DNA from: Phialophora verrucosa
Taxonomy: Eukaryota > Ascomycota > Eurotiomycetes > Chaetothyriales > Herpotrichiellaceae
Assembly: GCA_002099365.1 (NCBI GenBank)
Contig: MSED01000009.1
Span: 1,488,001-1,552,000 of the forward strand
Reading direction: 5' to 3'
Length of the DNA: 64,000 nt
Part shown: piece after piece, positions 21,711 through 33,603 of the stretch
Numbering within the stretch: the stretch's first letter is position 1
Layout: each line of letters starts with the position of its first letter
Translations under genes and position numbers: made by a program
The notes under the pieces: model-generated
Database searches by the model: none
What the model was told of the DNA's origin: nothing
What the model saw: the letters and a program-made list of their open reading frames with translations, nothing else

Positions 21711-22647
21711 TCACTTCTTCAGCTCCACGTAAGGGTAGGGGACTCGATCCTCCTGTAAGAAATTCCAGGTTAGTCGACCAGGAAGGGTTTGTGAGGAGAA
21801 CAAACACACCTTGCGCAACGTGATCTTCGTTCTCTTCTTTGAGACTTGATGTTCAACGAAGACCTCTTTGGCATTCTGCGCCTTGAATTTTCGAATGAAC
21901 CGTGGATCCCAGAGCTCGCTGGCAACACCTAGATCTTTGCAACACCTCATCATGGCATTAGACTTGCAGCCTTCTACTGCCGTGGGTATACCCTCTTTCG
22001 TAAAGTAGTCTTGCTCCCCACGTGCGATGGACACGAGTCTACAAAACCAGTCAATATGGGCTCAAGAGTTGTACTATCCTTCCTCACCTGCCATGCGCCA
22101 ACAACGCGTATTCCCGGGTCACAGATTTCTCCGTGACAATCGTTTCGCCTCTTGGAGCCAATCCCCAGCCACCGGGTCCGAAGGCTTTGTTCAGTATACG
22201 TCGGTACTTGATCTCGGGGAGATATATTATGCCATCCGGTTTGATCTCAATGTCTTCAGGGTCTATGGGCGCTAGCAAGGCAGCTGCCGCTTCTTTCGAG
22301 AAAGGTTCGACTGATAGACCATGGAATGACCTGGTCCAGTCGACGTTTGAAGGATCGTCTTCTTGCAGCGTCAAGGGTTGGTCTTCGAGATTATCGAGGG
22401 AGCGAGCCTTGGGGGCTGTCGCAGGTTTCTGGGGAGGTGCGGGCTTGCTCTGGGCAGGGGTTGCAGCAGCTTCGGCGCGTCGAGATGGCGACTGGGTAAA
22501 GATTGTGCGCAGAGGAACAGGGCGGAGCGATCGAGATGGGACAGAGGAATATGCTAATGAGCGACTCCAAAATCTGGGCGAGTTCGAGAGTGGCTTGTGA
22601 ATCGACGCGTTGAAAGCCTGGCAAGGCAATCGAGTTGCCGTCGGCAT
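21711..22647 (-). CDS. MGM101: mitochondrial genome maintenance protein MGM101
   Basis: A single-strand-annealing recombinase of mitochondrial nucleoids needed to keep mtDNA, related to Rad52/Red-beta in fold. Exons are 22647-22088, 22038-21810 and 21752-21711, giving 276 residues. Intron 1 (49 nt) is phase 2 and rebuilds HGR-LVSIARGEQDYF. Intron 2 (57 nt, GTGTGT, CTAAC, ACAG) rebuilds LRK-EDRVPYPYVELKK, the family C-terminus. The first ~50 residues are rich in R, S and hydrophobics with no acidic residues (FWSRSLAYSS, RSLRPVPLRTIF), a good mitochondrial presequence. The core starts near residue 95 with NVDWTRSFHGLS. Conserved features are GPGGWGLAPRGE, TREYALLAHGR and CKSNAMMRCCKDLGV. Length is close to the yeast protein (about 270). 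Confidence 0.95.
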
Positions 22648-22962
22648 CTTTCCGTGATGATATGGTAGATACGAATCGAGACTCGACTTCTAGGAACGAC
22701 AATCTATGCCAGAGATCGAAGAAGGCAGAAGAGATAAAAAAGGCCACAGATGACACTTAGCGACGCAGTCGAATCATGCAAAGCTGGGAAAATGGCAGAT
22801 CGAGAAAGTAGAGATTTGCTGCTTGAAACTCCGTCCTGCGCACCTTTTTGGGAACCGCGTTGTTACCACACGGTGACGCATCAACTCGTGACCACGCCCC
22901 GAACATTAATCCATCGAGTACAGCGGTCCGGAGTATCTGCCCCGATAGCAGATTCTGTGCAT
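22648..22962. other. MGM101 upstream region / COA4 3' flank, 315 bp
   Basis: No distinct element recognised. Confidence 0.4.
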
Positions 22963-23430
22963 TTATTTTCCCAACGGCGCGTCCTTGCTTTGTGTACGTT
23001 CCTCGTTGCCCTTCCGCTTCCAACATTGTCTAAAGGCCTCCATCTAGCGGCAAAAGTCAGTTAGACATTGGATTTTCTTTCGCCGAGGACCAGCCGACCG
23101 AGAGCGGAGAGGTCGTTCAAAGCATTGGGGGTTGGGGACTCAACACCGACTTCATCTTTGCAAGCCCGCCAGTCTTTCTTGTCATAATAGCAGTCGTTCA
23201 TTCGAAGTTGCTCCTCTGTCCCGGTCGTTAGAATCAAGTCTTGCAGCTTGCCTCGCATTGAGATCTCGATTTTACCGGCACAGCCAGTACTGAATATCCG
23301 CTTGTCCCTGTCATCGTAGCCAACATATCAGCCTTGACAGATGTCTTGAGTCGACTGTCTGAAGTACTTGCCAGTCATCAAGCTCCTCGTCCGCTGCGTC
23401 AGACTCGCTTGGCTTGCCTTGTGCCGACAT
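22963..23430 (-). CDS. COA4: cytochrome c oxidase assembly factor COA4, CX9C protein
   Basis: A small intermembrane-space protein of the Mia40 pathway that assists complex IV assembly. Four exons give 78 residues: 23430-23372, 23307-23276, 23215-23151 and 23043-22963. After splicing, four cysteines lie exactly ten apart (STGC-X9-C-X9-C-X9-CW), the COA4 signature. The preceding DDWDKRIFSTGC and the segments MNDCYYDKKDWRAC and KDEMEAFRQCW match the family. Intron 1 is a GC-AG intron: donor GCAAGT after GACTG, acceptor ACAG; it restores the conserved W-D-K, and no GT donor keeps the frame. Intron 2 (GTAAAA, CTAAC) and intron 3 (donor GTCGGT, CTAAC, GCTAG) are GT-AG. The gene is divergent from the biotin ligase gene, with 146 bp between start codons. 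Confidence 0.92.
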
Positions 23431-23576
23431 ATTCAATCCTGGAGGTGGCGAACCGAAGTTGAGAGAGAGAGAGCTCAAAACTCGCGAGGAATCGGAAGTC
23501 CGAGGTCGTTGTTCTTGCCATTGTCATCCCACCTCCCCGTCATCAATTTGCAATAAACGGCCCGCCACCACCGACC
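23431..23576. promoter_or_regulatory. 146-bp divergent promoter between COA4 and biotin ligase
   Basis: The two start codons face away from each other across 146 bp, so the core promoters must overlap or abut. The region includes a GAGAGAGAGAG tract at about 23462-23475. No defined factor site was recognised. Confidence 0.55.
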
Positions 23577-25858
23577 ATGTCGAAGCGAATGAACGTCCTC
23601 GTCTACTCTGGTGCGCTTACTCAAGATGCCTGGAGAGGTAACCCTAATCTAATGCTCTCTTCAGGAAATGGCAGCACTGTCGAATCAGTTCGACATTGTC
23701 TCTATACCCTCCGGAGGTTGCTTGCTCCCCACTATGCTGTCATCCCGGTCACTGGTGATATGCTCATTAAAGAGCCATGGACAGCAAGCTGTGCTGCCGT
23801 GGTGTTTCCAGGCGGCGCAGACCAAGGTTACTGCAACACACTGAATGGCGAAGGCAACAGACGAATTCGCCAATTTGTTGAGCGTGGTGGTCTGTATATC
23901 GGTTTTTGCGCAGGTGGCTACTACGGAAGCAAACGTTGTGAGTTTGAGGTCGGCAACAAACTCTTGGAAGTCGTTGGAGATAGGGAGCTTGCTTTCTACC
24001 CCGGCACCGCTCGAGGCTGCGCTTTTCCGGGGTTTGTCTACCATAGTGAGAAAGGCGCTCGAGCTCCAGAGTTGAAAGTCGACAAGACCTCCCTTACCGT
24101 AGGGACCGTTCCGGATGTCTTCAAGTCGTACTATAACGGCGGCAGTGTTTTTGTCGACGCGCCAAAGTACAGAGAGCATGGGGTCGAAGTGCTCGCGAGC
24201 TATACCGAGCCCCTTGCGGTCGAAACTGGCGAGGGAGCCGCTGCCATTGTCTACTGTAAAGTTGGTCAGGGTGCTGCACTACTGACTGGTCCTCACCCAG
24301 AGTTTGTCTTTCTCGGAAAGCCAGCGGATGACTGGTCACTGACGAAGCCCAGGTTTGCTCCTTCGAACATTGAGCCGAAGCCGGGGGTCCCTGGATTCTC
24401 AGACGTCATCAAAGCCCTGGCCGGAGACGAGAAGCACAGGATGGATTTCCTCAAAGCATGCCTGACGAAGCTTGGTCTCACAGTGAGCGGGGAACAGAAT
24501 GTACCTTCCCTGTCCTATATGCATCTGTCTTCATCCGACCCTGTCGACACCGCGGGAGTTATTTCCTCCCTGAGTCATCTCATCGAGAAGGATGAACGGG
24601 GTGACGAATTTCTCAGGGATGAGAACGACACATTCCAGATCCTGAAACCGTCCGTCTGGAAGATGAGTGATTTGACGAAAGCACTACCTACAGAGTCGGA
24701 TTCAAAGGAACCTGCTGACCAATCCGATGGCAGCTCCGATCGGATAGTCGACTATAACACGGTTCTGAAGAGGATCATTGTGCATGACGATGATCATCCT
24801 CAGGCGAGATCGACTCCGTACTTCAACCACTCCGCTTTCTATTCGAATTTACACAAGTACCAATCGCAAACGCCTGGTGCCGTCAATTTCGGAGCTCATT
24901 TGTTGTACGGGGAAGTAGTTACATCCACGAATACACTCCTCGAGAAGAATACCCATCTCCTTCGGGTTCTCCCGCAAGGCTTCACGGCAACTGCCACGGT
25001 TCAAGTCGCAGGCAGGGGTAGAGGATCCAATGTCTGGGTTTCACCTGCAGGGAGTCTGATGTTCAGCACTGTCATTCGGCATCCAATGGCTCAAATGCAG
25101 ACCGCTCCGGTTGTCTTCGTCCAATACCTGGCAGCAATGGCAATCGTGACGGGCATCAAAAGCTACGATGGCGTGCTTTACAGGGACATGCCAATCAAGC
25201 TCAAATGGCCAAATGATATCTTCGCCCTGGACCCTGGCAAAGCAAAAGACAATGGCGGTGACCGCAATGAGAATTACACAAAAATCGGGGGCATCCTGGT
25301 GAACAGTCACTACAACAGCAAGGAATATATTGCTGTTTGCGGCATTGGTCTGAATACGTCCAACGCTGCTCCGACCACCTCTCTGAACCAACTTACGCAG
25401 CTCCTTCCCCACAAGGTCGCCCCATTCACACTCGAAAAGCTACTAGCCAGGATTTTGACCGTTTTCGATGACCTGTACGCTCGATTTTTGGTGACTGGCT
25501 TTAATGAGGCCATGGAGCAGATGTACTATAGGCACTGGCTCCACATGGATCAAATCGTGACACTCGAAGCTGAAGGCGGCCAGCGTGCACGAATCAGGGG
25601 CATCACGAGAGACTACGGGTTACTTATCGCAGAAGAGCTTGGTTATGAAGACCGTGAGACGGGTCGGAGGTGGACATTGCAGAGCGATGCCAATAGCTTT
25701 GACTTTTTCAAAGGGTTGGTAAAGGTGAGTGGCAACCAATGGCTCACAACAACCTCAAGCGACATTCCGCGTCCTTTCGAATTGCATCTTCTTCTGATTT
25801 CGCACAAGCATGGAGCTATTGGTGAGCTGACCTCGTTTATTGACAGAGGAAAATGTGA
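23577..25858 (+). CDS. BPL1: biotin--[protein] ligase (holocarboxylase synthetase)
   Basis: Attaches biotin to carboxylases through biotinyl-AMP. Exons are 23577-23610, 23665-25724 and 25847-25858, giving 701 residues. Intron 1 (54 nt, GTGCGC, CTAAT, TTCAG) is a multiple of three without a stop, so unspliced RNA stays open; removing it gives the family N-terminus LVYSG-NGSTVESVRHCLYTLRRLL. The last intron (122 nt, GTGAGT...CTGAC...GACAG) leaves a 12-nt final exon, ending KGLVK-RKM; without it the frame runs on to 25940 in non-family sequence. The N-terminal domain is glutamine-amidotransferase-like (VFPGGAD, GFCAGGYYGS). The C-terminal half is the ligase: GRGRGSNVW nucleotide loop, SLMFSTVI, KWPNDIFA with the biotin-contacting lysine, KIGGILVNS and the C-terminal SH3-like cap. 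Confidence 0.94.
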
Positions 25859-28579
25859 TGCGTACCTCGGGTCTAACAGTCCGGCATGGCTGGACTTTTC
25901 GATGACCGACACAAATTTCATGTCGCCACCAGCCGTATGACCCATGATCGCAGGCCTCAGGACTGCATGCAGGGACTCAGACCATGTGTGGGATTAGCCG
26001 ACTCTCAGGTTCCATTACCGAGTGGTGGTCCTCCCCCGAACTGGAGACGCAAGATGCCGTGCTCCCGAACGCTCGAGATGCAGCAAGTTCAAGCACGAGG
26101 TCGGCGCAAACGAGAGGCATGTTACTCAGACCTGCTAGCTCTGAACCACTCTCATACCCCCAAAAACACCCGTAGCAAGGTTTGACTGCAACTGGACCGC
26201 TAGCGGTCACACAACATGTCAGCATTTTCGGATTCGACTAACGTCCATATGACTTTGGTTTGAGATGGTGGACGGACGTCTGGCTCATGAACCGACAGAC
26301 GAAAAGCAAAGACCACTTCGAACAGCTCCGAGGACCGACAATTCAGCTGCAAGCAAAGGACGTGCAGCATCAATCCTCGACGCCAGTATTGGCACAGGAC
26401 ATGACATCCGATGAAGGCGCTATTAGAGACAGGGCTGTCTTGCTTGCTAGAGACCGTATATTGAAGAGTTGCATATGCTCGTCGCCCAACATAGCGAGTT
26501 GGCTGTGGACACTTTGGAGCTCGTGCACGAAGGTCGCGAACCTTTGCCGCTGGGGTTACACCTCGGAAAACGGCATGCTGGCGAGCGGGACGGCCAACCC
26601 CTACGAGCAAGGGCGCTTTCACGCCAAGGGGGTGTACCTGAGCGCATTGTTGGCAGGCGGTGTCAAGCAAGAAGGGGACAAGGAAGCAGTAGGCTTGGCG
26701 TCCACTGCGAGTCATCGACGATCTCGACTTTGCTCACCAGTCATGCTCCAAGAGAGTACCTGAGGCTCCACGAATGGCCCACATCAGTATCCGAAGAGAA
26801 GCAGGTGCCGTGTGGCGATGCGACACGTCCACGAGCATATCACGAGTCACACATGCAGGTGTTCAAAGTCCCAGCTCCTGTGTTTCTCTCGACACCAGCT
26901 GCAAAACGTCAATCAGCTGCAGCGGCACCACTCGTACGAGTAGAGTGACATGTCCGTCATCACCGCCTTCGAGTTTCCGAAGATTAGATAGTGTCGTGCA
27001 GTCTGACCTCAACAACGTCTTCGCTTCAATGCCCAGCCTCCCATGCGACAGCTATAAAACTTAACGATGCCTCCACTCCAAGTCCTGGAGCACCGCACAA
27101 AGCTGGGAAGGCTGGACTAACGAGTCCTCTTTAGACGTCATTCGTGATTGTCTACAGTGTTGGAGAGGAGGCACTATCGCCTTTTCTCGTTTAATTGCAA
27201 TGTCGAGACGATGATTCGAAGCTGGGAGTAGTAAGCTAGTTCGGCACAGTTCGCATTGCATAAGCGAGAAGGAAACCAAACTGGAAGTCAGCCAACGCCT
27301 CGACTTGGCTGTGGCTTGAGCGAAGCGGCAGCCCGGGTGGGAGGAGTATTCCGCCCGCGTGTTGGACGCATGAACAATAGACCTCTTCTGATGCTCTGTA
27401 ATCATAGTTTGCCGTCTACCCTTTATGCTCGCTGCTCTAATGTCTGTGATATGCGACGAGTCACGTCGTACAAAGAAGCAGGAGGAGGAAGCCAGCGGCA
27501 CTATGCCAATCAGGTCATCGTCGAGAATCCGATACCACGCCCGAAGACCCAACGCCCAGTACGAGTACGACTACGAGGAGAAGGAAAGGAGGATCTCGAA
27601 CCCCTGGAACCAGAATATCAAGAGTTACTCGTAGAGCCGGACTTGCTACGAGCATGACCCTCGTGTCCTGTAGAAGGATCGCGATGAAGCATAGAACAGG
27701 ACTTTCCAAACATGAAGGTTTGACGTAAGACGTAGCTCGTGCAGCTGTCGAAAGTCCACAATCCTTGCTGCCTCGACGATACCCCCACATGGCTTCAACC
27801 GCTCGCCGCCTGCACCCTTCGAACCGGTCGCGTTTGTGGCGACACCGCCGACCTCATCTTCTCCATCATCAACGTCCGGGAACCTCCCAACCACGAGCCC
27901 CGGGACAAGCTTATTGGCCGGCAATATCGCCTAGCGTCCCCCATTGTTCCATTGGCGTTGGTCGCTGGAAATGCAAATGAGTGGCAATTAACGGCAGTGT
28001 TGCTCTCTCCCATCCCAATTTTGACCCTATTCTGTAGTCATTCCCGTCCTGATTTTCAGCAGAAACTTTGCGACTATCGACTGCTCTGGAAAGTAGCACA
28101 CTGATCGTCTAGCCGCGACTTGAACAGAGAGGCTGTGCCGGCGCTTGAATGGTGTCCATCAATATCAGCTCCGCCATCCGCCAGAAAGATATGGTCACAC
28201 TAGCATCACCCAGCCTTGCGTCTTAAGCTTGCACGAACCAGGTTCTTGCCTGCCCATGCTCAGGCCAAGTCACACTTTTACCGAGGGTCCGTACTCGTGC
28301 AACCGTCGCGCAAGACTAGGAGCTCTCCAGTCGTTTCTTCATTCCCGTTTTTGGTCGAAGCCCTGCATCGTGTTGTCCGTCTGACGCAGCTGCCAGTGCC
28401 TTGTTGAGCGGATTCTCTCACCGCAGATCCGGCTTGTCCAAAGACTCGTTCGCACTCCTCCCGAGGGGACATAAAAGGCCGGTCCCCTTCATGTGTTGAA
28501 CCGGAGGCCAGCGTCTTTTAGGGCTGCTCGGTGCGCATCGGCTTTTCCGCCTTTGTGCTATACTCCCAGTCTTGTCAAC
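25859..28579. other. gene-poor region, 2.7 kb
   Basis: Several 100-170-codon open frames overlap on both strands (26200-26950, 27061-27657), but none shows a recognisable domain, and the phases contradict each other. A short candidate at 27425-27634 is listed separately. The last ~120 bp is the leader of the PAS gene. No repeats or transposon ends found by eye. Confidence 0.45.
27425..27634 (+). CDS. doubtful small ORF
   Basis: A 69-codon ATG-initiated frame whose second half (from ATG 27503, MPIRSSSRIRYH) is basic then acidic and tyrosine-rich (YEYDYEEKERR). No family recognised. A different frame is also open over the same bases. Listed only because it is the best candidate in a 2.7-kb gap. 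Confidence 0.15.
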   Translation: MLAALMSVICDESRRTKKQEEEASGTMPIRSSSRIRYHARRPNAQYEYDYEEKERRISNPWNQNIKSYS

Positions 28580-30505
28580 ATGGAGACTGTCTTCATTACT
28601 ATTCACGGTGAGCATCGTACCCCGGGGTGCGCTTTGCAATGCTGACGAGTTGCCAGATCTATCGCAGGATGCTAGGATCAGGTACTGCTCTGACTCGGTC
28701 GAGGACATCCTGGGCTATCTTCCCCATGAGGTGACGGGCAGATCATGTTGGGAGTATTTTCACCCAGACGAGATCCCCTTTGCACGGGCGATACAGGGCC
28801 GTGGCATCAGTCTGGACAAGGCTGCCGTCATGAATTATGCCCGTATCAAGCACAAGGACGGCCATTGGGTCGGGTGTGAATGCTCGTTCACGGTAGTCTA
28901 TGATGTTTTGGTGGCCACTACGGCTATCTACCGACGAGGGCCCAAAGCGAGGCGTAAGTCGAGCTTCTGCCATCTCAAGGGCGGCCATGCTGACTGAACA
29001 CAGGGCGCGCACTCGACGGAGCTGGCGTCCGGCGCATCTTTTCGTCTTCGCCTCGTGACCCGAGATATCACATGCTGCAGTACCTGTCGAACAAATTCTA
29101 TCAGGAACCAGAGATTCATTCTCCAGAGCCGAGAGCGGCGCTCTTCCTCAATCGATTTTCGCGCACCTCGACCATCATGTTCGCCACGGACAGCCTCGCT
29201 ACGATTCTTGGTCTAGAGCCAGCAGACGTCGTCGGGAAGAGCTTTTATTACTGCATCGAGGAGAATTGTCTTCAGGACGCCGTCAAAGCCCTCGAGAGTG
29301 CAAAAGCTAACGACTCTATCGCATACCTGAGGTTTTGGTTTCGGAACCCGTTGCATGGAGACAACCGAACTCATGTCGAGTCTCTTGGTGATGAGGATGA
29401 AGACGAAGATGGGGGTGTATCGTTGGGTACTGGCGCGTCTTCTGGAGCCAGGTCCAGCGTCTCGATGACGGATGCCTCGACTCCGCGACAGACCGAAGAC
29501 GGCGCACGTCTCTTCGACGCATCGACTCCTCCGGCTGTAGGACAGTCCTCAGCGGTGAACGGTGGCCCGCCAAACGGACAGCAGACGTCCGGACAGTCCA
29601 ACGTGCAAGAAAGCTTTCGAACACAGAACGGTCACACCGTTGGGCTTCCGGTGGAAAACAGCCTCACTAGGGAACGCTTGGGCTCGGACAACAGCGCGGA
29701 TCTCGAAGCCAACGCTCCCGATACAATCTTCGACCGACCGGCTACCCAAAGGTCGTCGTCATCCGGGACCCCACCGGAGGATCCAAGATTGGAGATCGAA
29801 GCCGTCGTTTCCTGTTCTTCCGACGGGCTTGTTGTCATTCTTCGTCGCGCCAGACCACTTGTTCCTCACACACTCGGGGCAACAGAGGCACCATACTATG
29901 CGAATGGGCTGTTTGCGTCTCCTTGGGCCCCCGAGCCAGTCATGCCTCCTGTCGCATACGAGACTGCTGTTGCACCGGCAGCCAGTTCACCGGGGGCAAC
30001 CCCAGAAGAATCCGGCTTTATGGCCGCCATCCGCGACGTGGCAGTCTTTGCTTGGTCCCTTACTGGCATCAACGGCTCGCTCGCACAGTATGCTAAGGGA
30101 ACGCCGTCGCCAGAGGCTTTGCCACCTGATGGTCTCCCTGTCTGGGACCCGAATGCCGACGTTGACCCTGTAGCCAATGAGCAGTACAACGGCTTCTTGG
30201 GGAGCGCGCATCGACCTTGGGCGGGGCCGGACGGCGAATCGAACGAGGGGAGAAAAGACGAGGAGTTAGGCAGCAGTGACGACGAGGTACTTTGGAAGAG
30301 AGCTCATACACTGACACCCTGGAGGCGCCCCAAGCGAAGAGCGCATCATGATGCTTTCGGCGACGATGGGGTGGATGGGGTTGACGGTGAGAACCCCGGG
30401 GGTGGGAGGAAGAGGCCTACGAGGTCGAGTTCGGGCTCTGGACGGGCCGCGGGCTCCGGAGCAGCGTCTGCGTCCGGGCCAGGCTCATCCTCAGGGGCGT
30501 CCTGA
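28580..30505 (+). CDS. PAS-domain protein of fungal type
   Basis: A 608-residue protein with two PAS folds and a long disordered tail. Exons are 28580-28607, 28657-28953 and 29004-30505. Intron 1 (49 nt) is phase 1 and gives METVFITIHD-LSQDARIRYCSDSVEDILGYLPHEV. Intron 2 (50 nt, GTAAGT, CTGAC, ACAG) is phase 1 and gives YRRGPKARR-RALDGAGVRRIFSSSPRDPRYH. PAS-1 spans about residues 10-105 (GRSCWEYFHPDEIPFA, WVGCECSFTVVYD). PAS-2 spans about 145-235 (TIMFATDSLATILGLEPADVVGKSF, LRFWFRNPL). Residues after ~240 are acidic, then Ser/Pro/Gly-rich, with a basic patch (TPWRRPKRRAHH) near 550 that may be a nuclear signal. No GATA zinc finger and no LOV cysteine motif (NCRFLQ) are seen, so it is not a White Collar photoreceptor. 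Ligand and role unknown. Confidence 0.88.
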
Positions 30506-31117
30506 GGGATAGGCGGCGGAGCTTTTCCCAGACGACACGGGCCTGCTCCTTGTAGGATTTTCTTTGGAGCGGTCGAGGCAGCACGATCTTTTCTCGACCG
30601 CACGCCCTTCACGAAATAGCATTACCACGTCGAATCAAACAAACCTTGTATTATACCCATAAAGTCAAGACCTGTTAACAATGTGCCGACTCAAGAACTC
30701 GGCGGCATTGTAATTGCTTGGAGACTAGCCGTGCTTAACCAGTCAAACACCCACGGACAAGGGACAGCGGCTGCTTTTCGTCCAGGTATGGCGTATCTAA
30801 ACGGCAAGATGGCAGATCACCCTTATTGATCCAACTGTGTCTGACGACACAGGCCCTCCAGGACAATGCCATTGTTTTTCTGGAAGAGCGTGAATGACAG
30901 CCTTGTCAATTGAGATTGTGTTCACAGCCTCGGGAAGCTGGACACGTGCCCACGCGTTTCCGACGCGCTTTGCCTTTATCAATTAGGATAATCTTTTCGT
31001 CCCTCACTTCGTTCTCAGTTATTACGGGCGCATGTCAAATCCTTTCTTCCCTGCCTGGTCCACTCTGCAGTGCCAGCTGATCCGGGCTCATGCTGTCATC
31101 CGTGTTGTTTGCAATCC
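30506..31117. other. intergenic, 612 bp
   Basis: Between two same-strand genes. An ATG at 31032 opens a short frame that could be an upstream ORF of the ECM11-domain gene; otherwise nothing. Confidence 0.4.
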
Positions 31118-32746
31118 ATGATGCCTCTACACGAGAATACAAATATGCAGCAATTCGTCAACAATCGTACATCCACGGTTCGCCCTGATAAACGACCTCT
31201 AACACCGCAGCCTAATTCCGGCCGTGAACGATCTCTGCAGCGTCAGGATGACACCCGCCGCAAGCCGCAATCCGCCAGCCATGCCAAACAAATCAATGAA
31301 CCAGTCAGCCGAGAAGAAGCAGCCAAATTGAAGATGGATGTCCCTGATACTCGGCCCAAGTCAAAGCTCGCCCAAGTCACTCAGTCCAATACAACCCAAC
31401 GTCCAGCTGCACTTCCACATACCACCCATACCGACCGTATCTCCGTAATGGATTCGCGGCCCAGTGTCAGTGTTCTCGGTTGATCAGTATCGCGTCACAA
31501 ACTAACTGTTCTCGAGGCGTTTGACGATACTCAGAGCATACACTATGACGACTCGATGAGCGTGGACGATAATCGGGGTGTATCTATGCAATTTCCTTTC
31601 ACCTACGGCCAGCGTCGAAACAGTCCACGTCTGCGCAGTGCCGGCCCTCCCATTCCTTCTCTTCCAGCCTTTTATTCAGAAACAGCAAATGCACCTGAGG
31701 AAGGTGAGCAGGGAATGGAACACCACCGAGACTGGATGGTTGAAGTGGACGCCGAGATGGAGCGTCGTGGCATTGCCCCAAAGTATGGTACCCGCTTCAA
31801 TCATAATGTATACCCAGTGCATCCGGCCGAGGACGATTACGACGAAGGGTCTGAACCAGACGGGGATGTTGATGAAGGGACGTTCCTGCTTGAAAACACT
31901 CCTTCTCGCACAAGAGTGGTTGCTGACCACAAGACGGCTGTGAAATCTCGCCAAGAAGCTGTACTGAAGCCCATCAAGCCCGAAGAAGCAGCAAACCCGT
32001 CTCTGCCCAGACATAGAAAGTCTCTCAGCGACGTCGATCAGAAGACCACTGCCGAGCCCCTTCTTCGTCAACAGCTTGTTCGTGATCGTTTCCACGTGCA
32101 CAAGCCACAAGAGCCAACCGCTGAAATCAAACGATCCGAGACTCCGCAGCAGCAACTCCACGCTCCTCAGCCACGTCCGCCGCAGGTTCAAGCCGCACCG
32201 TTCTCATCCAAGGTCTCTTCTTACCACGAATCCTCGTCAGAGGAGGAGCCACCACTCGCACCGTCTGTATCCGAGTCTCCACGCCCGGGCACCAAACGCC
32301 CCCGTTCAGCCCGAGACCTAGACTTCAACCCCGAAGAGCTCATGAACAAGACCATGGCGGAGCTCGACAATATCCCATTTCCGACAGATCCCCGCCTCCC
32401 TGACGCCGCACCCGCCATGTATAGCAATGGCCAGCCCCTAACCCTTCCTGCCAAGCTCACCAATCTGACCAAGATGCGTTCCGAAGATCAAGCCACCCTG
32501 TTCAAATCGCTCGATGATACAGAACGAGAACAGACTGCAGAATGGTTCCTCGAAAAGTTCAAGGACGACGTGGCCAAATTAATGGAGGTGAGAGTCGAGA
32601 GGCGAAAAGTTGCATTGAAGTTCGAGATGGAAGTCAAGAAGAGGGAGCGCCAGGTCCAGCTGAAGAAAGGGGATGTCGAAGAGGAGCTGGCCGGCTTGAA
32701 GAAAGGAGGCACCGAGTTAGTCAGGGGCAAGAGCCCAGCGAAGTGA
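31118..32746 (+). CDS. ECM11-domain protein
   Basis: A 525-residue, mostly disordered protein ending in the fungal ECM11 domain; in budding yeast Ecm11 is SUMOylated and builds the central element of the synaptonemal complex. Exons are 31118-31465 and 31517-32746, joined across a 51-nt phase-0 intron (GTCAGT, CTAAC, CGAG) that links MDSRPS to AFDDTQS. The domain covers about the last 130 residues: LDFNPEELMNKTMAELDNIPF, LTLPAKLTNLTKMRSEDQATLFKSL, EQTAEWFLEKFKDDVAKLMEVR, then a basic coiled coil. The middle is rich in P, S and E. The first usable ATG is 31118, followed by another at 31121; an upstream exon cannot be excluded. Meiotic function is by family analogy only. Confidence 0.8.
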
Positions 32747-33603
32747 GCCCGCCGCCACGGAGGAAACGGGAAGACGCATGAATTGCACAACTTTTCTTTG
32801 TCTCGACAGAACTGGGTGCATAGACGAGCCATGAGTTTACGAGAGATGACCCAATCGAGAGATCATGATTTAACGACCTACATGTACAAAGGTAGAGGTG
32901 CTCAAAAGAAAACGAACCGGCCGGAGCGGATAGGGGGATGTTCGGGGTTCCATCACTTTGAGATATCATGGCCTCCTACATACATAATCCGTGGCATCCC
33001 AAGGCATTGTCCTAGTAGAGTAGTGTCCCGAGCGGTCGTCTCTGGTATGGCAGCAAGACCGAACTGTCCCCCCCTGTACTGCAATGTGATGTGATGTATT
33101 GTGTATACGAGACACCTCCGACTCATATACATGTGACATGGTATCTATCAATACGTGTACCGAGTCCCTCCAACCACAGCCAGTCAGCCTTTCCTGGGGC
33201 GGAAACAAGGTACAATATTCTCGATCAGAAGCAGAGCGATGGAAATGAATCACAAACCATGAATCACAGTCGATGTCGAGATATGGCTTTCCCCATTTTT
33301 CTGGGCGGTTTCCTTCCTTCTATGGAGCACTGTACCCGTTTACCGGTCGACATGCCTTTCCGACGATGTGTCCAGCTACGGCGTTCATGTATGCACTGAT
33401 TTATACAGCGAGGGGATGGCGTTCGGCGGTAGTGCTATGTACTCAGACATCAAGGCCGCGACTCAGGCTTGTCCAGAGTCCACGATAATATTGCAATTGT
33501 GAGCTCTCGAGCTCTCTATTATTTTTATAGTCCGATAGCCGGAACTCTGGCGCGATCAACCATCATCGAAGCATCTGGGAGTTCGACCTCTCGGCTCACC
33601 CTC
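32747..33603. other. convergent intergenic, 857 bp
   Basis: 3' flanks of the ECM11-domain and VPS9 genes. No gene recognised. Confidence 0.45.

Noticed and set aside
26200..26948. Three overlapping 160-170-codon frames on both strands
   Set aside because: They contradict each other and none shows a domain, start context or splice pattern.
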